Assembly (NCBI GenBank): GCA_002437245.1
Contig: DJOQ01000022.1
Span: forward strand, 14,691-78,690
Direction of reading: 5' to 3'
Source of the DNA: Ruminococcaceae bacterium UBA6434
GTDB lineage: Bacteria; Bacillota; Clostridia; Oscillospirales; Acutalibacteraceae
DNA length: 64,000 bases
In this document: piece by piece, positions 50,165 to 58,071 of the stretch
How the letters are laid out: each line of letters starts with the position of its first letter
How positions within the stretch are numbered: the first letter of the stretch is position 1
Program-made: the position numbers and the translations under genes
The notes under the pieces: model-generated
What the model was told of the DNA's origin: nothing
Seen by the model: only the letters and a program-made list of their open reading frames with translations
Databases searched by the model: none

Positions 50165-51130
50165 TTAAAGCACCGCGGCAGGCTCTTTTTGGTTTTCTTC
50201 CGGGGACGGACGGCCTATGTTTTCGTAGTAAGAGGAATTTACCGGAATTACGAAATTCAAAGCCGACGGCAAAATTTCAAACGTACTCTCCGTCACATAT
50301 TCACATTCGCCGTCAACATTTACCGCGGCGGGCTCTTTGCTCTCTATGTGCATCTTTTTGCCGCGCAGAAATGTAGTGAAATCCCAATCGAGATGTTCAC
50401 CGCGCTTGTAGGCGTTTATGAGCCCTGCAAGCTTTAATCTGCCTACGGTTTTGCGCACTATTATGAAATCAAGCAGACCGTCGTCGGGGACGGCTTTCGG
50501 TGCGCCCATATATCCTCCGCCGTACCAGCGCGAATTTCCGCAGAGCGCAAACAGCATTTTTCCCTCTATGACCTTGTCGTCGTCAACGGTTATTTTGAAG
50601 TCGCTGTTAAGACGTTTACCGAGACAGTAGAGGAGCGACGCCGTGTAGGCGGCTTCGCCCGTGAGCGCCGGAATTTTTTTGAAATATGCCTGCTTTGCAC
50701 AGACCTCTGCGTCAATGCCCATGGAGCATTGGTTAACCGCCACTTTATCGCCGCACTTAATAAGATCAAGCTTATGTACCGTGCCGTTTATCTGCGAATC
50801 AAGGTCTGTAAGGTCCTTTGCTTTTCCGAACAGTCTCGCAAAATCGTTGCCGGAGCCTAACGGCAGGGAGGCAACTTCTGCGTTCGGATATTTGTAAGCT
50901 CCGTTTATGACCTCATACAGAGTGCCGTCGCCGCCGCAGGAGTAAAATCTTACCGGCTCGCCGCGTTTTGCGATTTCTTCAACGTATTTCATTCCGTCAC
51001 CGCTGAATTTGGTGACGTAAAGCTGTGATTCCAGCTTGTGTGTTTTACAGTAACTGTTGATAACGGGAATTATTTTCTTTGCGGCTCTCCCTTTACCGGC
51101 AGTCGGATTGATTATAAATATATGTTTCAT
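50165..51130 (-). CDS. Diacylglycerol-kinase-family lipid kinase
   Basis: 321 aa. The catalytic domain has IINPTAGKGRAAK at the N-terminus, the phosphate-binding SCGGDGTLYEV and LPLGSGNDFAR, all diagnostic of DAGK_cat proteins (DgkB, YegS, BmrU). The C-terminal beta domain includes GGGYMGAPKAVPDDGLLD. It phosphorylates diacylglycerol or a related lipid, recycling it into phospholipid. AAAGGAAG precedes the ATG. It lies 60 bases after the RNA methyltransferase gene on the same strand. DgkB versus other lipid kinase is not settled. Confidence 0.92.
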   Translation of the reverse strand: MKHIFIINPTAGKGRAAKKIIPVINSYCKTHKLESQLYVTKFSGDGMKYVEEIAKRGEPVRFYSCGGDGTLYEVINGAYKYPNAEVASLPLGSGNDFARLFGKAKDLTDLDSQINGTVHKLDLIKCGDKVAVNQCSMGIDAEVCAKQAYFKKIPALTGEAAYTASLLYCLGKRLNSDFKITVDDDKVIEGKMLFALCGNSRWYGGGYMGAPKAVPDDGLLDFIIVRKTVGRLKLAGLINAYKRGEHLDWDFTTFLRGKKMHIESKEPAAVNVDGECEYVTESTFEILPSALNFVIPVNSSYYENIGRPSPEENQKEPAAVL

Positions 51131-51190
51131 AATGACTTCCTTTATTGCACCGTACCGCGTCTGAAAAACGGCACAGCGCTTATATAACTA

Positions 51191-52306
51191 TTATTTAAAG
51201 TAAAAATACAGTTGGCATTTAATCATGCCGTTGTAAAGTTTACGGCGTTTATCCGCTTTTCTGCCGAAAGATTCTTCAAAAGTCTCCGACGGGCTTATTA
51301 TGCTGTACGACCAACCGTGCTTTCTCGGGAACACTCTTCCCATTGACCGTATTAAATCGTCTACCTCCTTTTGTGACAGCATTCTTTCACCGTAAGGCGG
51401 ATTTGTTATCACCGTACCTTTTTCGGATCTCGGCGCAAAATCTCGTATGTCTGCGCGCGCAAACTCGATTTTGTCGGCAACTCCCGCGCGAATTGCGTTC
51501 TCCTTTGCCGTTTCAAGAGTTTGCCTGTTTATATCAAAGCCGTATGCTTTAAAGTCGCTTTCGGTTATAATTTCGCTTTCGGCTTTTTCGCGTTCGCTCT
51601 CCCAAATTTCATACGGGATAAACGGGAATCTCTCCGATGCGAAATGGCGTTTGAGCCCCGGCGCTATATTGTGTACAAGCATCGCGCCCTCTATAAGAAT
51701 CGTGCCGGACCCGCACATCGGGTCGTAAAGGGTATGGTACGGGCGCAGATGCGACAGAGCGCACATTGCCGCCGCAAGAGTCTCTTTGATAGGCGCTTCG
51801 TTTGCAACCGGACGATAGCCGCGCTTGTGAAGCCCCGTGCCGGTAGTGTCTATCATCAGGTGAACCTTGTTTTTCATTATGGAAAAATCTATCTGGAATT
51901 TTACGCCGGTTTCCTCAAACCATTGCACGTTGTATTTTGTTTTAAGTCTCTCGACTATTGCTTTCTTGATTATCGATTGGCAGTCGCTGACGCTGAAAAG
52001 GTCCGAATTTACGCTGTGACCTTTAACGGGGAATTCGTCAAATTCTCCTATGAAATTTTCCCACGGAAGCGCCTTTGTGCCCTCAAAAAGCTCTTCAAAC
52101 GAATGAGCTTCGAAAGAGCCTGCCACTATCATTATGCGTTCGGCAAATCTTGAACGGAGATTTGCGCGTGCAGCTAAATGTTCGTCACCCGAAAAGAACA
52201 CCCTTCCGTTTTCGGCGGCGACGTTTTCCGCCCCCATCTTTTTAAGTTCGTCCGAAACAAGGCTTTCAAGCCCGAATATGCACGGAGCGGTAAAATTCAT
52301 ATTCAT
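51191..52306 (-). CDS. THUMP-domain 23S rRNA guanine methyltransferase (RlmL/YpsC-like)
   Basis: 371 aa. N-terminal THUMP region (about 1-160: CIFGLESLVSDELKKMGAE, FQIDFSIMKNKVHLMIDTTG), then a Rossmann methyltransferase with LHKRGYRPVANEAPIKETLA, YDPMCGSGTILIE (SAM loop), and the catalytic NPPYGERM. This is the single-domain Firmicute form of RlmL's N6/N2-guanine methyltransferase half (m2G2445). AAGGACT precedes the ATG, and a second Met at codon 3 is an alternative start. Confidence 0.9.
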   Translation of the reverse strand: MNMNFTAPCIFGLESLVSDELKKMGAENVAAENGRVFFSGDEHLAARANLRSRFAERIMIVAGSFEAHSFEELFEGTKALPWENFIGEFDEFPVKGHSVNSDLFSVSDCQSIIKKAIVERLKTKYNVQWFEETGVKFQIDFSIMKNKVHLMIDTTGTGLHKRGYRPVANEAPIKETLAAAMCALSHLRPYHTLYDPMCGSGTILIEGAMLVHNIAPGLKRHFASERFPFIPYEIWESEREKAESEIITESDFKAYGFDINRQTLETAKENAIRAGVADKIEFARADIRDFAPRSEKGTVITNPPYGERMLSQKEVDDLIRSMGRVFPRKHGWSYSIISPSETFEESFGRKADKRRKLYNGMIKCQLYFYFK

Positions 52307-52428
52307 AATCAGTCCTTCGCAGTATCGAAAATAATCTTATTGTAGTATAAATGTTTCATTTTGAAAAATCAATACCCATATATTGGTATTGTGTATATAA
52401 CCTCTTCTTGCTGGCACTTGTAACGGGT

Positions 52429-52463
52429 AATAAAAAAAGGCAGGTAAACCTGCCTTTTTTATT
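52429..52463 (-). terminator. Terminator of the rplU-prp-rpmA operon
   Basis: GGCAGG and CCTGCC with an adjoining A/T helix form a stem of about 15 bp with a TAAA-type loop; on the minus strand it ends in a T-run. It lies 11 bases after rpmA. Confidence 0.8.
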
Positions 52464-52473
52464 ACTTTAAAAA

Positions 52474-52758
52474 TTACTGCTCAACTTCGTAAACGCTGAC
52501 CTTTTTGCGGTCTTTGCCGAGTCTCTCAAACTTAACGGTACCGTCAACCTTAGCGAAAAGGGTATCGTCGGAGCCCTTGCCTACGTTTGTACCGGGATGA
52601 ATGTGAGTTCCGCGCTGTTTAACAAGGATGTTGCCTGCGAGAACGAACTGACCGTCCGCACGCTTAACGCCGAGTCTCTTGGATTCAGAATCACGGCCGT
52701 TCTTTGTAGAACCCATACCTTTTTTATGAGCGAACAACTGGATGTTTATTTTAAGCAT
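52474..52758 (-). CDS. rpmA: 50S ribosomal protein L27 with cleavable N-terminal extension
   Basis: 94 aa. The mature L27 begins AHKKGMGSTKNGRDSESKRLG. It is preceded by the nine-residue extension MLKINIQLF, which in Firmicutes blocks the peptidyl-transferase end of L27 and is removed by the protease Prp, encoded by the gene directly upstream. L27's N-terminus reaches the peptidyl-transferase centre. GAGGTG lies before the ATG, which overlaps the prp stop by one base. Third gene of the rplU operon. Confidence 0.97.
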   Translation of the reverse strand: MLKINIQLFAHKKGMGSTKNGRDSESKRLGVKRADGQFVLAGNILVKQRGTHIHPGTNVGKGSDDTLFAKVDGTVKFERLGKDRKKVSVYEVEQ

Positions 52759-53075
52759 TATTCAGCACCTCTTTCAATTTTGATGTAATTCGGATAAATC
52801 TCGGAAAGCTCTTTTAAATGCAGCTCAAAGCCCCGTAAAAGGTCATTTGCCGCCGCAGCCTCTTTTTGTGTAAGGCGAATTCCGAGAAAGCCGTCTTTTT
52901 CGGTTATTTCGGGATTTAACAGCATTATTTCGGTCAGCGTATTGACCGTCATATAAGCTGCCGACGAAACCGCCGAGCAAATTATATCTTTGCCTCTTTC
53001 GGCGCTGCCGGAATGACCCGATACGGAAAACTCCGTGATAACGTCGCCCGAATAAACGAATTTTGCGGTTATCAT
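52758..53075 (-). CDS. prp: Ribosomal-processing cysteine protease Prp
   Basis: 105 aa (YsxB family). The catalytic His is in VSGHSGSAERGKD and the catalytic Cys in IICSAVSSAAY, the family's paired motif. Prp cleaves the N-terminal extension of L27 just before the mature Ala-His-Lys-Lys-Gly. It lies between rplU and rpmA, the conserved Firmicute order, with a one-base overlap to rpmA and a 5-base gap from rplU. Confidence 0.95.
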   Translation of the reverse strand: MITAKFVYSGDVITEFSVSGHSGSAERGKDIICSAVSSAAYMTVNTLTEIMLLNPEITEKDGFLGIRLTQKEAAAANDLLRGFELHLKELSEIYPNYIKIERGAE

Positions 53076-53080
53076 TTTAC

Positions 53081-53392
53081 TTACGCTTTGATGTCGGCTA
53101 TTTCAACCTTGGTGTACGGCTGACGATGACCCATCTTGCGTTTCTCGTTCTTTTTGGGTTTGTAGGTGAAAACAACGACCTTTTTGCTCTTGCCGTTTTT
53201 AAGCACTTTAGCGCTTACCGAAGCACCGTCAACATAGGGTGCACCGACTTTGAGACCGTCGTCGCCGCCGACTGCGATTACTTTGTCAAAAGTAATATCG
53301 GCATTTTCGTCTGCTGCAAGCTTTTCAACAAATATAACGTCGCCTTTTTCGACTTTATACTGCTTGCCGCCTGTTTCGATTATTGCGTACAT
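53081..53392 (-). CDS. rplU: 50S ribosomal protein L21
   Basis: 103 aa. YAIIETGGKQYKVEKGDVIF at the N-terminus and KNEKRKMGHRQPYTKVEI at the C-terminus are diagnostic of L21. It binds 23S rRNA. It is first in the rplU-prp-rpmA operon; a strong promoter (53486-53514) and a 90-base leader precede it, probably with the L21 autoregulatory leader. Confidence 0.97.
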   Translation of the reverse strand: MYAIIETGGKQYKVEKGDVIFVEKLAADENADITFDKVIAVGGDDGLKVGAPYVDGASVSAKVLKNGKSKKVVVFTYKPKKNEKRKMGHRQPYTKVEIADIKA

Positions 53393-53480
53393 TTTTTTAC
53401 CTGCCTTAATATAGACTCGCTATCGGAGGCGGAAACTTCGCTTAGTAGTATGCGGACATACTGCCCCCTAATATGCGGCT
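53393..53480 (-). ncRNA. Candidate ribosomal protein L21 leader RNA
   Basis: The roughly 90-base untranslated leader of rplU contains pairable segments (for example GCAGTATG with CATACTAC and GGCGGAAAC-like purine-rich bulges on the plus complement). A structured L21 leader is known at this position in Firmicutes; the match is by position and size, not by confirmed fold. Confidence 0.45.
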
Positions 53481-53485
53481 ATGAT

Positions 53486-53514
53486 ATTTTAACAGAACGG
53501 TATAGCTTTGTCAA
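53486..53514 (-). promoter_or_regulatory. Consensus promoter of the rplU operon
   Basis: Minus strand TTGACA (53509-53514), 17-base spacer, TAAAAT (53486-53491). Confidence 0.85.
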
Positions 53515-53552
53515 GACTTTATTGCATTCTTTTCCCTCCGTAGAACACCGTG

Positions 53553-53581
53553 TTGAAAAGAATACAATATTATGCTACAAT
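53553..53581 (+). promoter_or_regulatory. Promoter of the rlmD-like gene
   Basis: TTGAAA (53553-53558), 17-base spacer, TACAAT (53576-53581), 35 bases before the ATG. It faces away from the rplU promoter only 39 bases to the left. Confidence 0.75.
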
Positions 53582-53615
53582 ACTATTTATAATACAACGT
53601 GAGGGAGCTTTTAAA

Positions 53616-54815
53616 ATGCCAGAGAAGAAAAAGTCAAACAGCAAAAATAAAAGCGGCATTAACCCCGGCAGCTGCCCTCTGTATAAAAAATGCGGCGGAT
53701 GCCAGCTCCAAAATTTAACATATGAGCAGCAGCTGCGATATAAGCAGGTAAAGTGCATAAGGCTGCTCGGAAAATTTTGCCGCGTCGGCGAGATTATAGG
53801 AATGGAAAATCCTTATCACTATCGCAATAAGGTCCAGGCGGCTTTCGCTCTTGACAGGCACAGCAATATAATTTCGGGCGTATATCAGTCGTCGTCGCAC
53901 AAGATAGTCCCCGTTACAAACTGTATGACAGAGGACGAAAAAGCGGACGAGATAATAGGCACGGTGCGTCGCCTTTTGAAAAACTTTAAGCTGCGCCCTT
54001 ACAATGAGGATACAGGCAAGGGATTTTTGCGCCATGTGCTTGTAAAGCGCGGCTTCAGAAGCGGCCGGGTAATGGTTGTGCTCGTTACCGGAACAAGGGA
54101 TTTCCCGAAGAAAAAGGATTTTATAGCGACACTTTTGAAAATTCACCCCGAAATTACCACCGTAGTGCAAAACGTAAACAATCAAAAAACAAGTATGGTT
54201 CTCGGCGACAGAAGCGAAGTCCTTTTCGGCGACGGCTATATAACCGAAAATCTCGGCGATTTTGTTTTCAGAATTTCACCGAAAGCGTTTTATCAGATAA
54301 ACCCAGTGCAGACCGAGGTTCTGTATAATACGGCGCTCGAATTTGCCGGGCTTACGGGTAAGGAAAAGGTTATAGACGCCTACTGCGGCACGGGAACGAT
54401 AGGGATTTTTGCCTCCCCGAAAGCAGCGAAGGTAGTGGGCGTGGAGCTTAATCCCGACGCCGTAAAAGACGCGCGCGTAAACGCAAAGCTCAATTCCGCC
54501 GAAAATACGGAGTTTTACAATGCGGACGCCGGCGAGTTTTTGGCGGACGCCGCTTCTTCAAACGAGAAATACGATGTTGTTATAATGGACCCTCCGCGCA
54601 GCGGCAGTACGGTAAAGTTTTTAAAATCGGTTGTAAAGCTCGCGCCGAAAACCGTTGTGTATGTGTCCTGCAATCCCGAAACGCTGGCGAGGGATCTTAT
54701 GTTCCTTGTCAGAAACGGATATAAGGTCAAAAAAATACAGCCGGTCGATATGTTTCCGCACACAAATCACGTTGAATGTGTGGCTCAAATAATAAGAAAA
54801 AACGAAAAAAGATAG
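53616..54815 (+). CDS. rlmD: 23S rRNA (uracil-5-)-methyltransferase (RlmD/RlmCD-type)
   Basis: 399 aa. A Lys-rich N-terminus is followed by the Fe-S Cys motif CPLYKKCGGCQLQ, then substrate-binding and SAM domains: KAFYQINPVQTEVLY, VIDAYCGTGTIGIFA, IMDPPRSGS and the catalytic Cys in YVSCNPETLARD. Methylates U1939 and/or U747 of 23S rRNA; Gram-positive members can do both. The ATG at 53616 is supported by GAGGGAG; an upstream in-frame frame overlaps the promoter. Gene order suggests cotranscription with the next four genes. Confidence 0.93.
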   Translation: MPEKKKSNSKNKSGINPGSCPLYKKCGGCQLQNLTYEQQLRYKQVKCIRLLGKFCRVGEIIGMENPYHYRNKVQAAFALDRHSNIISGVYQSSSHKIVPVTNCMTEDEKADEIIGTVRRLLKNFKLRPYNEDTGKGFLRHVLVKRGFRSGRVMVVLVTGTRDFPKKKDFIATLLKIHPEITTVVQNVNNQKTSMVLGDRSEVLFGDGYITENLGDFVFRISPKAFYQINPVQTEVLYNTALEFAGLTGKEKVIDAYCGTGTIGIFASPKAAKVVGVELNPDAVKDARVNAKLNSAENTEFYNADAGEFLADAASSNEKYDVVIMDPPRSGSTVKFLKSVVKLAPKTVVYVSCNPETLARDLMFLVRNGYKVKKIQPVDMFPHTNHVECVAQIIRKNEKR

Positions 54816-54857
54816 GACTTCGCCGGAATTGCGGGTTTATCGTTCGGGAGGTAAAAT

Positions 54858-55325
54858 ATGAGAAGAAAAGACAGGCAGATATGCGAAAACGAAGCTTACG
54901 ATATACTCAAAAACGGTGAATACGGCTTTGTAGCGACCGTATGCGAGGACGGCTACCCATATGCGGTGCCGGTAAATTATGCCGTCGAAGGCGATAAAAT
55001 CTACTTTCACGGAACTCCCGAGGGTGGGCTTAAAGCCGAAAATATCCGAAAAAATCCCAAGGTGTGCTTTACGTCTGTCGGCAAAACGCATCTTTTGCCC
55101 GAAAAATTCAGCACCGAATACGAGAGTGCGGTAGTGTTCGGCACGGCGAAACAGGAAGAAGAAAATAAAGCGCACGCTCTTTTACTGCTCGTGGAAAAAT
55201 ACAGCCCCGATTTTATAAAAGAGGGCGAAAAGTACATAAGCGAATGGGGCGGCAGAACAGCCGTTTGGGTTGTCACCATAGAGAGGATAACCGGCAAGGC
55301 AAGACGTAAAAAACCGAACGCATAA
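54858..55325 (+). CDS. Pyridoxamine-5'-phosphate-oxidase-like flavin-binding protein
   Basis: 155 aa, split-barrel FMN-binding fold: LKNGEYGFVATVCEDGYPYAVPVNY at the N-terminus, KIYFHGTPEGGLKAENI, and W-x2-R-x3-W near the end (EWGGRTAVWVVTIERITGK). The closest named group is the NimA/5-nitroimidazole-reductase-like PNPOx family. It could reduce nitro or quinone compounds, but most members have no known substrate. CGGGAGG precedes the ATG. Likely in one transcript with the gene upstream (42-base gap) and the cyclase downstream. Confidence 0.87.
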   Translation: MRRKDRQICENEAYDILKNGEYGFVATVCEDGYPYAVPVNYAVEGDKIYFHGTPEGGLKAENIRKNPKVCFTSVGKTHLLPEKFSTEYESAVVFGTAKQEEENKAHALLLLVEKYSPDFIKEGEKYISEWGGRTAVWVVTIERITGKARRKKPNA

Positions 55326-55352
55326 TAAACTCCGAAAAAAGGAGATACGGCG

Positions 55353-55967
55353 ATGAGAATAACAGATATTACAAATGAAATTTTGTCGGCAGAGGTTTAC
55401 GAGGGCGATCCCGTTCCGGAGCTTACAAGTCTGGCGTCCCTGAAAAACGGAGACAGATACAATCTCAATGCCATCAGTATGGGGCTTCACAACGGAACTC
55501 ATATGGACGCGCCGCTGCATTTTCTCGACGGTGCCGACGGAATCGACAAGGTAAAGTCCGACGCCTTTATAGGGCCGTGCACCGTGCTTGAGGTTTCGCC
55601 GGGAATCATAACCGGTTCCGTGGTCGAGGAGTATTTTCCGCGCAAGACCGAGCGGTTGCTTTTAAAGTCGGGCGGCAGGGCGTTTATACATCGCAGCGCC
55701 GCCGACGCCATGGCATATCTCGGATACAAGCTTGTCGGCACAGACGGGCTTGACGTTGAGCCGCCGCAGAGCGAAAATTATGAGACTCATAAGGCGCTTC
55801 TCGGGCAAAATATAGTTATTCTCGAGGGGCTCGATTTATCAAATGTCAAAAACGGAGAGTATTTCCTGATAGCACCGCCGTTAAAAATAGAATCGGCAGA
55901 GGCGTCTCCCGTAAGGGCGCTGCTCATAACCGACTATGTATTTTGGAGCGGCAAGCCGGAAGCGTAA
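55353..55967 (+). CDS. Cyclase-family (kynurenine formamidase-like) metal hydrolase
   Basis: 204 aa. The metal-binding motif HNGTHMDAPLHF (HxGTHxDxPxHF) defines the cyclase superfamily that includes kynurenine formamidase and isatin hydrolase. TDGLDVEPP and LEGLDLSNV are further conserved points. Likely an amide or ester hydrolase; no tryptophan-catabolism gene is nearby, so kynurenine as substrate is doubtful. AAAGGAG precedes the ATG. It ends 20 bases before the FAD oxidoreductase gene. Confidence 0.88.
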   Translation: MRITDITNEILSAEVYEGDPVPELTSLASLKNGDRYNLNAISMGLHNGTHMDAPLHFLDGADGIDKVKSDAFIGPCTVLEVSPGIITGSVVEEYFPRKTERLLLKSGGRAFIHRSAADAMAYLGYKLVGTDGLDVEPPQSENYETHKALLGQNIVILEGLDLSNVKNGEYFLIAPPLKIESAEASPVRALLITDYVFWSGKPEA

Positions 55968-55987
55968 ATTCCGGGAAAGGTTTTAAT

Positions 55988-57538
55988 TTGAAAAAAGTTG
56001 TAATTATAGGAGCGGGGCCTGCCGGCATAACGGCGGCTCTTGAGCTTCTTCGCAGAGGTAAAAACGAATACGACGTGACGGTACTCGAAGAGAGCGACTC
56101 GATAGGCGGAATTTCGCGCACGGTAAATATCGACGGCAACCGTATGGATATAGGCGGTCATCGTTTCTTTTCAAAAGAGCCGCGAGTAAACGAGTGGTGG
56201 CAAAGCATTTTGCCGCTTCAGGGCGCGCCGTCAAAGGACGATAAGCTCCTAAAGCGCGAGGTGCATCTCGTAAAAGGCGGCGCCGATCCCGAACGGACCG
56301 ATAAGGTTATGCTTTATCGCCGCAGGGTGTCGCGCATATATTATCTGAATAAGTTTTTCGATTATCCCGTGACCATGAAAATCGGAACGCTCATAAATCT
56401 CGGACTTTTCAGAACACTTGAGGCAGGCTTCAGCTATCTTTTTGCGATGATGTTTAAAAAGCCCGAAACCTCTCTCGAAAACTTTTATATAAACCGTTTC
56501 GGTAAAAAGCTCTATTCGATGTTCTTTGAGGATTACACCGAAAAGCTCTGGGGCAGACACCCGCGCGACATATCCGCCGATTGGGGTTCTCAGAGAGTCA
56601 AGGGACTTTCCGTAAAAGAGGTTTTGTCGTCGGTCTTACACAAAGGCAAAAGCAACGAGACATCTCTGATAGAGGAATTTAAATATCCTAAACTCGGCCC
56701 GGGCGAACTGTGGGAGGCTGCGGCACGTGAGTTTACAAAGCGCGGCGGTAAAATATTGAAGAATACCTCGGTGAAAAAGATAAATGTTTCGGGGGACAGG
56801 GTTTTGAGCGTAACTGCCGACACTTCCGACGGCGAAAAAGAGTTTACGGGCGATATTTTCTTTTCGTCTATGCCGTTAAAGGATTTGGTCGGCGGCATTT
56901 CGGGGGAAAAGGTTCCCGACAAGGTAAAGGAAGCGGCAGAGCATCTGCCGTACCGTGATTTCGTTACGGTAGGACTTCTTGTCGACCGTATGCTTCTTAA
57001 AAACAAGACCCATATAAAAACGGTGAACGACATTGTACCGGATTGTTGGATATACGTTCAGGATAAAAATGTAAAGCTCGGCAGAATTCAGATATTCAAC
57101 AACTGGTCGCCATATATGGTAAAAGACCCAGAAAACACCGTTTCTCTGGGACTCGAGTACTTCTGCAACGAGGGCGACGACTTCTGGAATATGCCTGAGG
57201 AAGAGTGCATAGCGCTGGCGTCGGATGAGCTTGTCAGAATAGGCGTTATCGACTGCGGAGCGGTTTTGAGCGCGCATCGCGAGAGGGTGAAAAAAGCGTA
57301 TCCGGCATATTTTGATTCTTACTCCGAGCTGCCGGAAATTATAAAATATTTGATCAGACTTGATAATCTCTACTGTGTAGGCAGAAACGGTCAGCATCGT
57401 TATAACAATATGGACCATTCCATGATGACGTCGCTTTTGGCTGTGGATAATATACTTTCGGGCAAAAATGACAAAACCGATGTCTGGAATGTAAACACCG
57501 ACGAAGAATATCACGAGAAAGGCGATAAAGATGAATAA
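55988..57538 (+). CDS. FAD-dependent amine-oxidase-like protein
   Basis: 516 aa. The FAD dinucleotide fold is at the very N-terminus (KKVVIIGAGPAGITAALELL, glutamate in TVLEES), followed by GGISRT and IGGHRFFSKEP, as in the protoporphyrinogen oxidase/UDP-galactopyranose-mutase-like branch. The C-terminal FAD site is YCVGRNGQHRYNNMDHSM. Members sit in polysaccharide clusters or alone; the substrate is unknown. The start is TTG at 55988 after GGGAAAGG, the only start that begins the fold correctly. The DUF6472 gene overlaps its 3' end by eight bases. Confidence 0.87.
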   Translation: MKKVVIIGAGPAGITAALELLRRGKNEYDVTVLEESDSIGGISRTVNIDGNRMDIGGHRFFSKEPRVNEWWQSILPLQGAPSKDDKLLKREVHLVKGGADPERTDKVMLYRRRVSRIYYLNKFFDYPVTMKIGTLINLGLFRTLEAGFSYLFAMMFKKPETSLENFYINRFGKKLYSMFFEDYTEKLWGRHPRDISADWGSQRVKGLSVKEVLSSVLHKGKSNETSLIEEFKYPKLGPGELWEAAAREFTKRGGKILKNTSVKKINVSGDRVLSVTADTSDGEKEFTGDIFFSSMPLKDLVGGISGEKVPDKVKEAAEHLPYRDFVTVGLLVDRMLLKNKTHIKTVNDIVPDCWIYVQDKNVKLGRIQIFNNWSPYMVKDPENTVSLGLEYFCNEGDDFWNMPEEECIALASDELVRIGVIDCGAVLSAHRERVKKAYPAYFDSYSELPEIIKYLIRLDNLYCVGRNGQHRYNNMDHSMMTSLLAVDNILSGKNDKTDVWNVNTDEEYHEKGDKDE

Positions 57539-57722
57539 GCAAAAAAGAGCGTCCTGCTGCGAACAGTGCTCATATTACGATTATGACGAGTATTCGGAGG
57601 AGTATGTTTGCTCCGCGAATATGGATGAGGACGAGTTTATGCGCTTTATAAGCGGACCGGGTTCATACTGCCCGTATTTTGACCCGTATGACGAATATAA
57701 AATAGTAAGCAGACAAAACTGA
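57531..57722 (+). CDS. DUF6472-family small Cys-rich protein
   Basis: 63 aa, acidic, with paired Cys: SCCEQCSYY, YVCSAN and YCPYFDPYDEYKIV. Such short proteins are widespread in Clostridia and may bind zinc or Fe-S; function unknown. The ATG overlaps the preceding gene by eight bases, so it is translationally coupled. No clear terminator follows before the pheS promoter. Confidence 0.85.
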   Translation: MNKQKRASCCEQCSYYDYDEYSEEYVCSANMDEDEFMRFISGPGSYCPYFDPYDEYKIVSRQN

Positions 57723-57732
57723 TGTTTCGCTC

Positions 57733-57760
57733 TTGCAAATCGAAAAAAATGTGTTATACT
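57733..57760 (+). promoter_or_regulatory. Promoter of the pheST T-box transcript
   Basis: TTGCAA (57733-57738), 16-base spacer, TATACT (57755-57760). Confidence 0.7.
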
Positions 57761-57774
57761 AACAAATAAGATAA

Positions 57775-58030
57775 AAGATAATTCCGAAAACGCTGTGACA
57801 AAGACAGTAGGTATATATGCTGCCGCAAAAGAGAGCCCGCGCCGTCGGCTGAGAGCGCGTCCTGCGGTTTATATGCCGAAATTTCACTTTCGAGCGGTGC
57901 GGCTGAAAAACGCAGTAGGCCGCAACGGTTTCGCCCCCGTTACGGGCGAGGGGAGTATAGGCTCCTTTGAAATCGGGTGGTTAAACGGTGTATAAATCTC
58001 CGTCCCTTTTTCGGGACGGAGATTTTTTTC
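57775..58030 (+). promoter_or_regulatory. T-box riboswitch of pheST (tRNA-Phe sensing)
   Basis: The 349-base gap before pheS holds a T-box leader. A stem I with distal loops is formed by GGTATATA/TATATGCC and GCCGC/GCGGT pairs; a TTC (57883-57885) followed by A in the expected specifier loop matches Phe. The T-box element reads GGGTGGTTAAACGG (57975-57988); TGGT can pair with the ACCA end of uncharged tRNA-Phe. A terminator follows at 57995-58028. Uncharged tRNA-Phe would favour read-through into pheS and pheT. The T-box sequence departs from the usual GGTGGNACCGCG. Confidence 0.8.
57995..58028 (+). terminator. Conditional terminator of the pheST T-box
   Basis: A 12-bp stem (AATCTCCGTCCC with GGGACGGAGATT) and a T-run; its left arm lies just after the T-box sequence, as required for a competing antiterminator. 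Confidence 0.85.
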
Positions 58031-58071
58031 GGAATTTGCAATTTAAAGTTTAAATTGAAAGGAAGATCGCA

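Noticed and set aside
57795..57995. Open frame of 66 codons before pheS
   Set aside because: It lies fully inside the T-box leader, has no RBS, and its composition reflects the RNA stems.
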